In this document: piece by piece, positions 22,638 through 34,700 of the stretch
Position numbering within the stretch: position 1 is the first letter of the stretch
How the letters are laid out: each line of letters starts with the position of its first letter
Assembly (NCBI GenBank): GCA_019188255.1
Contig: JAETXT010000004.1
Span: 5,208,001-5,272,000, forward strand
Direction: 5' to 3'
Source of the DNA: Verticillium longisporum
Lineage: Eukaryota > Ascomycota > Sordariomycetes > Glomerellales > Plectosphaerellaceae
Length of the DNA: 64,000 nucleotides
Program-made: the position numbers and the translations under genes
The notes under the pieces: generated by a model
Database searches by the model: none
What the model was told of the DNA's origin: nothing
Seen by the model: the letters and a program-made list of their open reading frames with translations, nothing else

Positions 22638-23557
22638 TTACTTCTTCAAAGCTGCCGGCTCCTCAAACTCTCCATCGAGCTCTCGGATCTTGTCCGTCGA
22701 GCGCTTGTAGCCAGGTTCCTGCTTGAGGCGCTGGATGTACTCAAAGACCTTGGGATGCGCCGCCTTGGCCGAGCCACCGGGCCACTCGCCCATGGCATCA
22801 AAACGATGCTCGCCCGCGATGAGAGCAAAGCTAAGGAGAATGTCGGCCGCGGATAGCGTCTTACCGCAGATGTAGCTGCCTCCATCAGGCACCGTCTCAA
22901 GCAGCTGCTCAATCATGGCAAGGTGTTTCTTGGCGTTGGGGAAGACAGCCATGGCGATGACCTTGTTGGCGGCGGGCGTCGTGGTGGGACGGACGTAGAA
23001 GGGCACATTTGGGGATTTGAGCGCTGCAGCAAGTCAGTCACACTGCATATGCTTGCCTGTTCACTCTTCCGAATGGGTCTCACATGAGATGATCAGCGTC
23101 ATGACGAGGATGGGCATCAGGCTGCCCTCGACATAGTGCAGCAGATATTGGTACCGCATCCAGGCCTCCGTCTCACCAGCGATCTGATTCTCCCTGCCTT
23201 CCTTCCAATTCTGCGGGATGAGACGCTGGCCCTCGGGGAAGTGGTCGCAGAGATACTGCGTGATGAAGCCGCTCTCTGCCAGCTTGATTGAGTCCGTGGA
23301 GCCAGGCGGGGTGATCTCGATGACAGGCGACTTGCCGAGCGGGTGGACCTTGCTCAGCTCGGGCGGTGCCAGCATTGTCTCCTTGCTACGATGGAACAGC
23401 TCGACATCGTACTTGACGTTGAGTTCCTCGAGGAGCCATAGAATGTTTTGCGCGCGGGACTTGTTCAGCCTGAAAAGATGTTAGATCAGAAGCGCAGCAC
23501 GTCGTGGCGAACGGCGTACCAGTAAAGCTTTACATGCGCATCCTGTGCTTCAGCCAT
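22638..23557 (-). CDS. Glutathione S-transferase, Gtt1 type, 269 aa
   Basis: Exons 23557-23520, 23469-23084 and 23023-22638 join in phase to 270 codons. The N-terminal thioredoxin-like domain contains LYWLNKSRAQNILWLLEEL, PPELSKVHPLGKSPVIEI (cis-Pro region) and LAESGFITQYL, the glutathione-binding signature. The C-terminal helical domain contains GSYICGKTLSAADILLSFAL, with the conserved Asp of the GST N-capping box. It resembles Saccharomyces Gtt1, which conjugates glutathione to electrophiles and hydroperoxides. I see no signal peptide or membrane anchor. Introns are 50 and 60 bases. Confidence 0.88.
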
Positions 23558-24318
23558 GACGTCTTTGTTTGTTATGGTCGTTTGTGTTTGAAGAAAGCCG
23601 TTACTGTGTGTCAATTCCAAAACACGTACGAAGGAGACTGAGAACGCTGTCTTCCTTAAACAAGATGAGGTCACCCCTTCTGAAATGGCATCGCCTCCTA
23701 GCCCCGGCGCGCAATCTATCCGGGCAAGGTTGGAGCTTCATCGGCACTTAAGCCTTCATTTAGCCCCACCTTTGACATGTGCCTCGGCGCGAATGTTGAT
23801 CGACAACTTTAGAGGTTGCTGAGGGTTCGCCTGTCAGCTTCAACACGATGCATTGTGAACTGTTCATGCCTTGTGACTTGTGCCGTGGCTAAATTTGCCT
23901 GCAAGCTTAGACTTGCCGTCACCGTCATCACGTTGGCATATGTGAAGCCGTCATCAATCGCAGGTTTGTTTGGAGATTCTGTGAGGAGCAGATGAGCCCA
24001 AGATATTCCCGCACTGTACGGGTAGCCACTATTTGCTGCTGAATCACGCTTGAATGTATGAATTCTAGTGGGACAAGTGAGCGGCTCTCTCGCCATCGCA
24101 GGCCAAATACCGTGCCAAGGACACTGTATGATTATCTGGCCTTGTTTCCCAGGCCTAAACCTTACGTAAGGAGCCTATCCTAACATCAGTGCAATGCATC
24201 AAGCATTCGAGACTGCTTCAATCCGACGACGAGATCGTGATTGACCCCTCGCCTTACCGTCGAACGACACCCAAACCACCAATCTACCTCCTCCGAGCGC
24301 GGCTTCCTCGTCGACACA
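23558..24318. other. Intergenic, divergent promoter region
   Basis: Lies between the GST (minus) and the complex I subunit (plus), so both promoters are here. Small frames look random. Confidence 0.4.
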
Positions 24319-24721
24319 ATGGCAGGCGGCGTACCCCACAACAGTGAGCGACAAGACGAGACCTACTCCATCGACCAAGGCTAACATACTTTCCTCTAGA
24401 AATGGCGATGGACCCGGCCATCATCAAGCTCGGGAGTACGTTCGAAAGCGACCGAGAATGATGACGAGACAGAGAAAAACTAACGCCAATCGACAGACAT
24501 GCAGTCGCAGCGTCACCTCTACTTTCGCTGGACCAAGAGGACGGCGCGCGTCACCCTTATGTACGCCGTCGTCGTGCCCGTCATCATTGGATTCATCGGT
24601 TACAAGACAGACGTGAGTGCTCGCAGCGCTGCCAATTGGTGCACTTGGAGACTGACTGTGTGATTAGGGACTCTGGGAGATGCGTGCGAAGCGCAAGGGT
24701 GACCTCCTCGCTGAGCGGTAG
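24319..24721 (+). CDS. Complex I accessory subunit, B15/NDUFB4 type, 76 aa
   Basis: Four tiny exons (24319-24343, 24400-24435, 24497-24612, 24668-24721) splice to 77 codons, recovering a gene too short for plain ORF searching. The product starts MAGG, contains MAMDPAIIKLGNMQ, then FRWTKRTA, a single membrane span (MYAVVVPVIIGFIGY), and ends with a charged tail (RAKRKGDLLAER). This order matches the NADH:ubiquinone oxidoreductase B15 subunit family of the inner mitochondrial membrane arm. It is an accessory, non-catalytic subunit. The family call rests on layout and length; all splice sites are GT-AG. Confidence 0.75.
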
Positions 24722-24989
24722 AGAACGAACAGAGCGATGGGAAGGGTTGTAAATATCAAAGGGAGAAGCAGAGCGGCAATCCAGTGCGGTGCCATGACAA
24801 AACAATTTTCTTGTTACAATCCACTCTCCCGCACATGTGCATGTGGCTTGCTGTGACGTGCAAAACCGAGCCCGTCGTCGCCCATGCGGGCCAACGTGAA
24901 AATGGTAAATGGGGTATCGCGCGCCGTCCTCCGACCCAAACGCCAATTGAGAGACTTGTTGTCCGTCCGCGTGTTCCTCCAAAGCAGCC
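24722..24989. other. Short convergent spacer
   Basis: 3' ends of the complex I subunit and the SAP18 gene face each other here; no other feature. Confidence 0.4.
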
Positions 24990-25739
24990 TCAGCGGCCGC
25001 CTCTGCCTGCATTCCTCCCTCTGCCCCAGGCGCCGCGGTCAGGTCCGTCTGGCAGGGCCTCACCGCGCCTCCATTCGCCGTGAGGGACGCCGTGAGGGAA
25101 CCCACCAGCCCCCCAATCTCTGCCCCGACCGGCGCCCAAGTCGCGCCGTCCGTGATGCGTCGGGGGACCACCCGAGGGTCCTGCGCGAATATGTCGGGTC
25201 GGCTCCGGCGCCACGGCACCATCTGGTAGCGGTGGCAGAATAGCGCAAGAGACGTAATCACCGACGACGAATTTCGAGCCCTCCAGCGTCCGCAAGCCAT
25301 CCTTGATCCCGCCTCGCTGCCGCACAGGCGAGACCCTGTCCGCCATGTCCGTATCATCGTCTGCAGCAGACACGTCCAAGCCCGGCCCGCCATCGCCAAT
25401 GACAACGCTGCCGAGGTCCTTCGCCATGAAGCGTGGAGCTGTGTGGCTGGCGTTGTCTATGCTGCGCGCGTCGGGGAAGATCAGGCGAAAGGCGAGTCGT
25501 GTTCCGACCGCCGGGTCCGGGAGAAGGGCGGGGCGTTCGGCGGCAAGCTGATGCGCGAGCTCGTCGAGGGTGCAACTGGGCCAGGTGTAGAGATCGAGAG
25601 AGGGCGGGAGGGCGCGAGCGGCGAACTCGTCTGGTCTGGAGGATAGGTCAGCGGCAATTCGCTGTCGGTATTAATGTGGAGTGGCTTGCCTGTGAAAGGT
25701 GCCATGTCTGTAGAAGACGCGCAGCAGAAAGGGTGCCAT
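24990..25739 (-). CDS. sap18: SAP18 homologue, 231 aa, with a GC-AG intron
   Basis: Exon 1 (25739-25690) and exon 2 (25635-24990) give 232 codons. The sole intron (25689-25636) starts GCAAG and ends CCAG, a GC-AG intron with a GCTGACC branch point; with it the protein reads through without stop. Residues 1-80 hold the SAP18 ubiquitin-like fold: FLLRVFYRHGTFHR, DEFAARALPPSLDLYTWPSC, TLDELAHQLA, then RLAFRLIFPDAR and KDLGSVVIGDGGPG, and later FVVGDYVSCAILPP. The C-terminus is an Arg/Gly-rich tail of the kind that can bind RNA. In animals SAP18 joins the Sin3 deacetylase and the ASAP splicing complex; in fungi its role is inferred from that. Confidence 0.85.
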
Positions 25740-26511
25740 GTCCTCGCGGTCGGGTTGGTGCGACGCCATGGCTTGGGAAGCCCTGCTGTGCCGAGGGGTC
25801 TAGCGTGCGGGGTTTCTGTGGGCTTGGGCGATTGCGAGAAATTCTCGAGGCATGTATTTTCGGATATCCAAGACTCTGAGACCATTCACAAACGACCTTT
25901 GAGTCCAGAGGCGCAGTGGGAAGCTTGGGTGAGAGTTGTCATGAACATGGGATCGCGGCTTCATTGCAGGTCGGATATGTAACGCAGTTCGGTTAGATGA
26001 ATGACGTCGTTGGAATTATGCAGCTATCCGTGTATCCCATTCCGACCTGCAGTTTGGCTTCACGAGCTGAGGAACCCTTCCAGAAACACCGCCAAGACTT
26101 TTCCCACGTTGTCAATCGCACTTGAGCCTCCTCTCGGTCTCGCACTGTCAAGAAGATCAAACGGACGTCAAAGATGGTGATCAGCCGCAGGCCATGTTCC
26201 CCCCATCTTCTTTGCACTGCCTCCTCCGCGTGCCAAGACTTGAGGCCCCACGCCTTCCCGCTGCCTGCATATCAGCTGCATCGTGCCATTTTATCCGAAT
26301 TAACCCCGCCACCCTGGTGCAAGTTTCCGACGAGCCAAGCCACGAGATCGCAACCGCAAACGAACGTCACTCGTATGCACGACCCCCCTTGTTGCGCGAC
26401 ACCAAGACCTCTCACGAGCCCCCGTGCCGACATACTCACGACGCGGAAACGACCCGATACGAAGAGCAAGAGACACAGCCGGCGATAAGGCTGTCGCCTG
26501 GAGAACCGACC
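25740..26511. other. Divergent promoter, SAP18 / PRP18
   Basis: Between two outward-reading genes. The PRP18 reading frame stays open upstream to 26122, but the start I prefer is 26512, so this extra frame is probably 5' leader. Confidence 0.4.
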
Positions 26512-27624
26512 ATGGACTTCGCAGCCCTCATGTCCAAGGAGCTGGCCAAGGGCAAGGCCTCGACCGAATCCTTGTCGACCTCGAAATACGTCAGGCGCGC
26601 CGACGCCGAGCGCGCACGAAAGGAGGCCTACGAGGCAGAACAGGCGCGCCTCGAGGCAGAGCGCGAGGCCAAGGCCAGCGCCAAGCGCAAGCGTGACGAC
26701 GAGGCGGCCGGCGAGGCGGCGGCGCGAGAGGAGAAGCGCCGCCGGCTGGCGGAGGAGAGCCGGGCGCGGCGCGAGCAGCAGGAAGCCGAGGAGGAGGCGG
26801 CGCGGCGCCAGAGGCTGGGCCTGCCGCCGCTCGTCAAGGCGTCGTCGGAGGATGCGCTGGAGCTGGAGGAGGGCGCGGAGGACGTGCCGGAGGCGGAGCT
26901 GCGGGGGAAGCTCAGGGATATCGGGGCGCCGGCTGTGCTGTTTGGCGAGGGCCACGGCGCGAGGCTGCGGCGGTACAGGCGGCTCACGACGGTGGTCACA
27001 AAGGGCCCCGTGCCGACGACGCTGGAGCTCGTCGAGGAGAAGGACATGAAGGTGCAAGGCGGGGCACCCAAGGACAAGGAGGCGCGAAAATGGGTGTTTA
27101 GGCAGCTGGCGAGCTACTTCACAATGGTCTTGACGGAGTATCAGCGGGCCATGGAGGCGGAGAGGAGCGACACTACGGCGAGCAAGGCGGCGTACGCGAC
27201 AATGGTGCAGAGTCGCGAGAACATGAAGCCGGTACGTGCTCCTTCTCCTCATAGCCTGCACGGCGAGACACATCACACAGCCTGACTGACGGATTTGTAG
27301 CTCTTCCGACGGTTCGAAAAGGGCGACGTTGACGACGACCTCCTGGCGCCCATCATAGAGATTGTGCAGGCGGCACAGGAAAGGCGGTACGTCGACGCCA
27401 ACGACGGATACCTGCGACTGTCTATTGGCAAGGCGGCGTGGCCTATCGGCGTGACAATGGTGGGCATTCACGAGCGCAGCGCGCGCGAGAAGCTGCACAA
27501 CGGCGAGCGAGGGCATGTCATGGGTGATGAGGTGACGCGCAAGTTTCTGCAGAGCATCAAGCGCTGCCTGACGTTTGCGCAGGTGCGGTGGCCGCCGGAG
27601 GACATTAGGCAGTTGATGGGCTAA
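26512..27624 (+). CDS. prp18: Pre-mRNA-splicing factor 18
   Basis: Exon 1 (26512-27231) and exon 2 (27301-27624) give 347 residues. ATG 26512 opens MDFAALMSKELAKGKAS, the typical fungal PRP18 N-terminus. A long charged coiled coil follows (about residues 30-100, rich in E, R and A), then a PRP4-like motif region with LRDIGAPAVLFGEG, and the C-terminal five-helix Prp18 domain (VFRQLASYFTMVLTEYQRAM, APIIEIVQAAQERRYVDAND, YLRLSIGKAAWPIGVTMVGI, FLQSIKRCLTFAQVRWPP). The YLRLSIGKAAWPIG block is the conserved loop that stabilises exon contact. PRP18 acts with Slu7 in the second step of splicing, in the nucleus. Confidence 0.93.
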
Positions 27625-30030
27625 TTCTGGCCTCTTCCGCGTCATTGGGTTGGTGGAATTCCCCGCCCCCCGATCCCCTTCTTTCTGATGGAGGGGGCAT
27701 ACGCAAACCCAAATCTCGGATGGATGATCAGGCGCTCACGATGCCTACTCGCTAGCGCGCTTCAGTAGAACCCCGACGCCATTAGTGGGCTTGTTCCTGG
27801 AAGCCGAGAGTCGGATTCGGGGAATCGCAGGGGGCGGAGTTTCTGCCCTTCCTTCAACCTCGCCTGGGAGTCGAAGAGGCTGAAAGAAAATGGGGGAGAC
27901 GAGAAGGGGGGGGGGGGGGTGTCGACTTGCGGTGCAAGGGTCCATCAAGCGACAACGTACTGTAGAAGCATGATCCCTACCCATCGATACGCAGACTGTG
28001 TGGGCTAGACTTTGGGAGGGCTGATGACAAGACAAGTACGGTGAACGGGCGGGCGGTGACGGGCGGATCCTGTCATGGGCTATGCATCATGACACCTGTG
28101 TGAGCAGTCGTGCATACTCCCACCCCCTGATTCTAAGCTTTGGTTTGGTTTGGGCAGGGAGATCATTCGCGGCGGCGAGCAACGAAACCAAGATGGGAGC
28201 AATGGTCCAGCTGATACAGTACTGTAGAACACATACCCCCTACCACTTGCCCCCCTCCTTGATGATCTTGTTCTTGTTCTTCATTTTTTTTTCTTCTTCT
28301 CAATTAGAAATCCTTACACGGCACTACGAACCATGCATGCAACGTTGGAGATTGAGGCGGGGCGGCGGGGGTTGCATGTGTGTGCGTGACACAAGCGATG
28401 GTTGCAATCGCTGCGTTGGAGTAGGCCCTATTTTTGGGGGGGATCCCGCGCCAGAAATCCACACTCCATGCGGCAAGTCATCGGCGGCGGTGAAATCCAC
28501 GACCTACGCCGTTGGGGGCAGGTCCCTCCAGCACGCTATCAGTGCCCAGAAATAGCGCACCGGGCGCCGCCAGTGCACCTCGGTGCTGTCCATCCGTCGC
28601 CATGGTCATGTTAGCTCGTCCGCCTGCTGAGAGCTAATAAGCTCGTGAGTAACCCAAGACAAGGTTACAAGGCGCAATGGCACAATGCACCTTGGTAAGC
28701 TTAACTTGTGCGTCCAGTATCGATGCACACTGGGTGAGCGGGCGCCATGTACACTTCAAACAAGACACACACGATGCCACGCACGATGAGGGAGCGAGTG
28801 AAGGAGCGACAGGACTGTGCTGTATAGTAAGGAGGACGTAAACCATAATCAAGACAAGCAGACGCCATAACAAATCACACAACAAAGCGTGGCTCACCGG
28901 GCTATGCTCCCGTCCCCGAAGACCTCGCGCGTGACAGCTTGCTTCGCACAGTCTGACATTGCTTCCTTGGGCAAAAGGCTAGGTACATCCAAAGTGTCCA
29001 CCTGCAGCCCAGTGTCGAACGAAAAGAAGAAGAAAAAAAGACCCAGGCTGTAGGGCAAAAACAAGCACTACTAGTACGCGGAAACGGTACAGTTCCGCCT
29101 TATACCCGCCGCCTGGTCAATTCGAGAACGAGTACAGTATTCCCTCCGTCGGCGCTGTGGGCTCCTCCTCCACCCTTTGTTGGGGCTCTTCTGATGGGGA
29201 ACCGGGCGGCCCCTCAGGTGTCCCATCCGCTGTGTCGCAGAGGACTGGTGGCCAAAACCACACCCCCCCCAAAAAGGCGACTTGGGATCCGCGACAGGGG
29301 GGTGCGTAAGCCTCAAAAAGATGGAACCGGAACGTCCGACGAACGATGATGGGGGGCGGGGCGGGCACCATCCAGCTCGAACCTGAGGTAAGTAGTTCGA
29401 TTGTTGCCCCTGCAGCGATGTCCAGCTCGAAAGAGCTGGGGTTCGATCACAGCATTTAGGGGGGGGGGGGCCCTGCTCAACAGATAAGGTAAGGTAGGGA
29501 TGAAACTCGTGCTGCCATGGCGGTCGCCAGTCCACGTAATCCCCCTTCTATGCACTCAAATGTCAGATCGAGAAACAAAAACACCCTAGAGCTGAAGCCC
29601 TGTGTCGGCCTTGGGTCCACTGCCTTTCTAGCGCAAGTGAACCATGACGTACACGTGGTCAGTAATAAAGGGCGTCCCATAATGAGTGTAATGAGTCGGA
29701 AGAGGGGACAAGAGGCCGCGTATGCTCATGATAGATACATTGAGGCTAAGCGATCTGGGGCAAGGCAGACCAGGGTCTTATGCGGCTGTCCTAAGCTTGT
29801 TCCTGTTAAGAAGTCTGGCGCCACGACGGTGGCCTCGGGTGCTGGCGCCCCCTTTGGCTCTGCGCACTGGGCAGGCCGCGTCGCCCCCTTCAAAAGCATA
29901 TCGCATACTTTAGCGCTCATCTCAACTTCGGCCCCCTTCCCAGAGCCGCGTGTACATCGTGACCCTGACCAGCCACCACCATCCCGTTCCAAGCCCTCAG
30001 CCCAGGGCCAGGGGTGGCGCCCGGACGCCA
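27625..30030. other. 2.4-kb intergenic region with G runs
   Basis: Downstream of two converging genes (PRP18 and CSN1). I find no convincing protein gene. It contains long G runs at about 27906-27919 and 29460-29470, and a short T run near 28285. A non-coding RNA cannot be excluded by eye. Confidence 0.35.
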
Positions 30031-31737
30031 TCATGATGCCCCGATAGCCATCGGCTCGCCGCTGTTGTCAAACCAAACGTCACTGACTCCATCTGGCGCC
30101 GTCGCCTGGGAGCCCGTCGCTTGCAATTTCTTGACGTTCCTGACCTCCATGTCCGCACTCAGGAGGCCCATGCGCCTGATTCGTTCGAGCGCCTCGCTCT
30201 CGTAGGCCTTGGTCGTCTCCAGGGCCTGCGTCTGCATTGCCGCTCGTTGGTTGGGGTTCACGGCGACAAGGAGCTGCCCGAAAGGGAACCTTGCATTAGT
30301 CCAGGGTCCCATGTGCCGTGTCAGATTCATGTCAATAGACCACATACCTGATCGATGGTGTTGATACGCGCCTGCAGCAGACCGCTCTTGATCATCGTGG
30401 CGAGCTCAACCTGTATATCTGTTCCCGGTGCTGCGAAAGCCTCGTTGAGGCTGCCTAGGGCTACGCAAGAGAACGGCGCCACGTACTGGACAATGCACTT
30501 GCTGCGGATGAGGGCGAAAACAGCCTTCACGTGCTTCTGCAGGTAGATGTCCAGCAGAAAGTCGGCCAAATACGAGTTCAGAATAGCCAGGCATGCCGAG
30601 TAGCGACCGTTAACGAACAGCGAGATGGCCTTGCGAATGTGAGGCTCGAGCTCCAGGCACGTTCTGAAGTTCTGGTTGTCCAAAACTTTCTTTTGTAAGT
30701 CCTTGCGGTCCATAGTGGCGAGAGCAAGAAGACCACCATAGACAGCAACATCGTTGGGGCTAGCAATGTTGTTGGACTCGACGCCATCCTTGACTTCTTT
30801 CCCAATGTCGATTTGGAGGAAGGAACGAGCAGCATCACTGAACTTTTCCATGTTCATCAGTGCAATGCCCTGAACAATCTTTGCATAGGTCTGGAGGCTC
30901 CTCTCCTCTTCGCTCTGCATGCCAGTGATCTTGGTGAGGTTGCCGAGAACCATGGACCAGTCGCGGCGCATGACGGCAAGATCGACGAGGTGTTTGCCCA
31001 GATCGATGATATGCTTCGATGTGCTGACATCAGGACGCATGCGGATGTATGCATCGCTGGCCGCGTTGAGGTCACCAATGTTCTCATAGTGCCGACCCAG
31101 CTCCTCGTTACCAATCTTTTGCTCAAGGTCAGCAATCACGTGGTATTATCCCTGTTTCATCTGAGCACATACTCGAATGCTCTCCTTGATGAGGTTGTTC
31201 TTGTACCCCTTGAGTTGTGTCTCAAGATGGTGAGTTTGCTGGCGGTTCTCCGTGGTCGTCTTGTCGGCCCAGACTTGGTCAAAGACAGCCTCAGGCTCGG
31301 CCGGCGCAGCAATTCTGATGCATTCCCAAATCTCGCGATACCGCTCGACGTCCCTGCCAGATTTAGCCTCAGCCACGGCAGCCTTCAAGGCCTCGACGCA
31401 GAGAGGCACGCAGCAACGACCGATGGTCAGCAGGCGGTCCAAGCGAGTGCGGCCTGAAACAGGTCAGAAGAGTTCTCAACGGCCATTGCAAGCAGCTTAC
31501 CTCTGTAGTTCTGGATGTACAGGTCCAAGTCAAGCTTGGGTGTCTCTATGAGATGACGTTAGCGTCAACGTGGGGTAGTGCACAGGTAGGCGCGTGCATC
31601 GCCTCTTGTTTCGGCATTTTGTTTGCCGGGGCTGAATTGGGTGGTATTAGCTGCTCACCCTTGACAACGATACCGCCCAGCTCGCTCATCTCATGGAAGA
31701 AAGCCGTGAGGCCCGATTCATCTGCCGCCGCTGCCAT
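30031..31737 (-). CDS. csn1: COP9 signalosome subunit 1, 471 aa
   Basis: Five exons (31737-31659, 31545-31501, 31453-31173, 31115-30348, 30273-30031) sum to 472 codons. The N-terminal part has TPKLDLDLYIQNYRG and a helical repeat region (RTRLDRLLTIGRCCVP, ENIGDLNAASDAYIRMRPDV), followed by a PCI domain (FVNGRYSACLAILNSYLADF, and ELATMIKSGLLQARINTIDQ at the winged-helix end) and a helical tail. This is the Csn1/Gps1 family, paralogous to proteasome subunit Rpn7. The complex removes Nedd8 from cullins. In Aspergillus and Neurospora its loss disturbs development and light responses. The start is ATG 31737; the frame is open a little upstream but without a better ATG. Confidence 0.9.
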
Positions 31738-34700
31738 GATGGTCGATGTCGGAAGAAGCAGTGGTGTCCGGGGCTCCAGATAGGGTAAAAGCTTGTCAAC
31801 GAACAAAGCCAAGCTTGGATTGGTCCAGTAACAAGTTGGCGTTTGGGGGGCGGGCTTTTTCTTCTCGATCACAGCCAGCCAGGCAAGGGTTGGTGACTGG
31901 AGCCGGTCTGCCTGCAGGTGAGATGCTGGCAGAAAAGGCCGTTCGGGTGTCGCCCAGGTAGGATATGGTCCGGGGAGAGGCGAAATCGTGACTACCTACC
32001 TACCTAGGTGGATGTGCCTCGTATGCGTATGGGGGAAAAGGCGAGGAAAGTGTATCAGGACTCTAGGGTGTGGGTGGGTGGTGTCCTCCGCCTCTAGGTG
32101 CCGCAGCTGAAATCGATGCGTGGGGGAGGGATTGTCTCAGAGATTACAGGTCGACGTCGAACCTTCAGCTTGAGGGCGTTCAGTTACTCAGGTCGTGAGC
32201 TGGAAACGTCAGGCAGGTAGATCTTGCGGGGTAGGTCAACATGCAGGCAGTTTCGCAGCAACCACAAGGGAGTCTGTGCTCTGCGCTCTGAGATGCGTGT
32301 ATTCGTATAACGGATCGTCGTGTTTGGTGACTAGCCCGTGCTTCTAAACGAGAGAGCTCAGTCAGCCCAGTCAGGGGGCAGCAAAAGAACTCGACCGACT
32401 CGGATCCGAGGAGTGGCAAAAGCCGGCTTGACAGTGGGCGTGCGCAGCACCAAAAGGGAAAGTGCGAAAGCAGAATGAGATGCGATTTGCTCCCACCCGC
32501 CTGATGTCCCAGTATTCTCTCCATCCGCTAGAAGCAACGGGTCGCAATAGACTGCACATGGGAAGCGCAAAATTCTACTCGGTTACTGGGTCCATGCTGC
32601 GCTGGGTCCCGAACGGTGCATTTGGCGAATGCGACCCGGCTTTGGAGATGGCTGGAGACCGCGTGGGCAAAACAAACAGCCCTGGCAATTGCGCGGTTGG
32701 GCGTGATGTGCGCCCTCACCCACTACAGCTCGCTCCTGCCTTTGCTGTCACAGTCTCGGACTAATCATGCTCAAGGGCGCCTGCTGCTGCCCTCTTCCTC
32801 CTCCCCCCTGTGCCCTGGTCAACCCCCGGCGGCTTTTTCTGTTACTTGCACAAACGGACGCAAGTCAGGCACACCGTCAGGGATGAGGCAGGCACTGTGC
32901 ACATATCAGCCGCCGCTAGTGGTTCCGCCTCCCACCCCCTTGTCCATGGCGCCTGGTCCCCGTTCATCAGGGCGAGCGCGATGAGCGATGGAGCTTTGTA
33001 CCTAGGTACGTCCTGCCTACTTGGGTACTTGGGTACGAGTGTCCAATTGGCATGAGGACTTAGCGGAATTAACGAGGAGTCTACTAGGGTATTGCCAGGT
33101 CACCGCCTCTCCTTCAGGCCAGATGGCCTCTGCCCACCCTCTTCTCGACAGTTTCCCGTTCTCCAGAGAGCCGGCCATCTTTGCAAGCACGTTGGACCCT
33201 GGATCAATCAAAAACATTCCGCCAAGTCGACTGAACGGGCAAAGCACCGACCAGGAACGGCGGGGTTGGATCGTGAAAGTCTTGGCATCGGGCGGCAGAC
33301 GAATTACGTGTGCCAAGAACACGTTGCCAAGACCCGTCAGAATTGGGGTGCCAAGACCTTCCCGATCTTCCCTGCAGAAGAACAGAAGCCAAAATGGCCG
33401 AACCCTGGTGCCTGGCCTGGAGGTCTTTGTGGTCGTGCTCACACTGCCCTGTGAGTCTGTCTTGACCTCTTGCCCCGGGCGTCCTTTCGCCCAACCAGAA
33501 ACACCAAAGTCCTGTTCCGACTGGGTCGGACCCCGCCGGAAGGGAAATACAAGCATGTGGACGGCAACATCCATCGTCTGGAAACGAGCCTCGGAGCTAC
33601 CTCATCCTGGACGCATCTCAGTGCTGGCTGCCCTTCGCGGCAATTAGAGCGCCCTAGATGACTGGGTGACGAGGATTCGAGCCACCCCCCCTTTTCCCCC
33701 CATGAATCTCCCCATCGTCCACGGGTTGTCGACGGGTGAGCGAAAGCGAGTTCAGAGCCAGTTGCCGCCTTGATCACTGCGACAAGCAGCAGATTCGTCA
33801 CCTCAGGACCTACTTACTCTTCGTGATTGCAGTGCAGTTTCATTGCTTGGCTTCCGAGCTCTGCTGGGACGGCGGGTTTTGAACAGCAGAGTGTGCTTGC
33901 CTATCAGGTCGACGCTGCTGGGATTCCCATCCCTGTGACCACAAAACCCTGCATCGGAAAGGGGGGGTTGCAGCCAGAGCGCATGCTCGCTATTACAGTG
34001 CAGAAAGATGTCCGCACACCATTCTTGTCGCATGGGGACATCGAGCGACCCCCAACTCCTCTTCCCCAATCACTCATTCTGCCGCTCAAATCGAAGAAAG
34101 CCTTGCGTCAGATCGATTTACTCAAATCGAGTCACGAGCCCCCTCTGGACCTCTGGGGCCCGCATCTGTGCTCACACCTCACCCTCCGCTTTTACACATC
34201 TATGTCAAATGCCATTGCCCTACCGCCGGCGGCTTGCTAATGGTCCGTCATGGGCAGCTCCCATCGATACCGAGGCCGAAAGAAGTCCGGTCCGTGCATT
34301 TCGACGAGTAAAGAATACAGAAACCGCGTGCATGTTGCGGCATGGCATCGCTGCCAGCGATAGCGATCCTATCCACTCCCTCCTCAGAAGCCTTGCGTCC
34401 CGTAGCCTCAGCAGCGCACCGGGGCCTATTGCGTCACGCTTGCGCCGCTGATGGTTCGTCTCACACGTCGTCTCTCCCGGTTCCAGGTCGGACTCTAGCA
34501 TTTGACCGACTGGGGGGCGATTTTGGGAAGCTCGCTGGGGAAGACGCGGGTGCCCATGGCGGGGGAGTAACACGAAATGCCATTTATCGCGAGCTGGTTT
34601 GCGGTTGACGAGACAAGCTTGTCAGCGAAAGACCCAAAGAGCAAATCCCGTTTGCTCCGTGGTGATGCAATCTTCAGTTCGCCTCAGCCCAATTCGGCTC

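Noticed and set aside
26272..27645. 457-codon minus frame
   Set aside because: Antisense shadow of PRP18, whose plus frame matches the family throughout.
27900..29480. Long G runs as regulatory or quadruplex elements
   Set aside because: They may be homopolymer noise, and the assembly appears weak at homopolymers.
33560..33700. tRNA-like GGATTCGAGCC motif
   Set aside because: The surrounding bases do not form a T stem, anticodon arm or acceptor stem.
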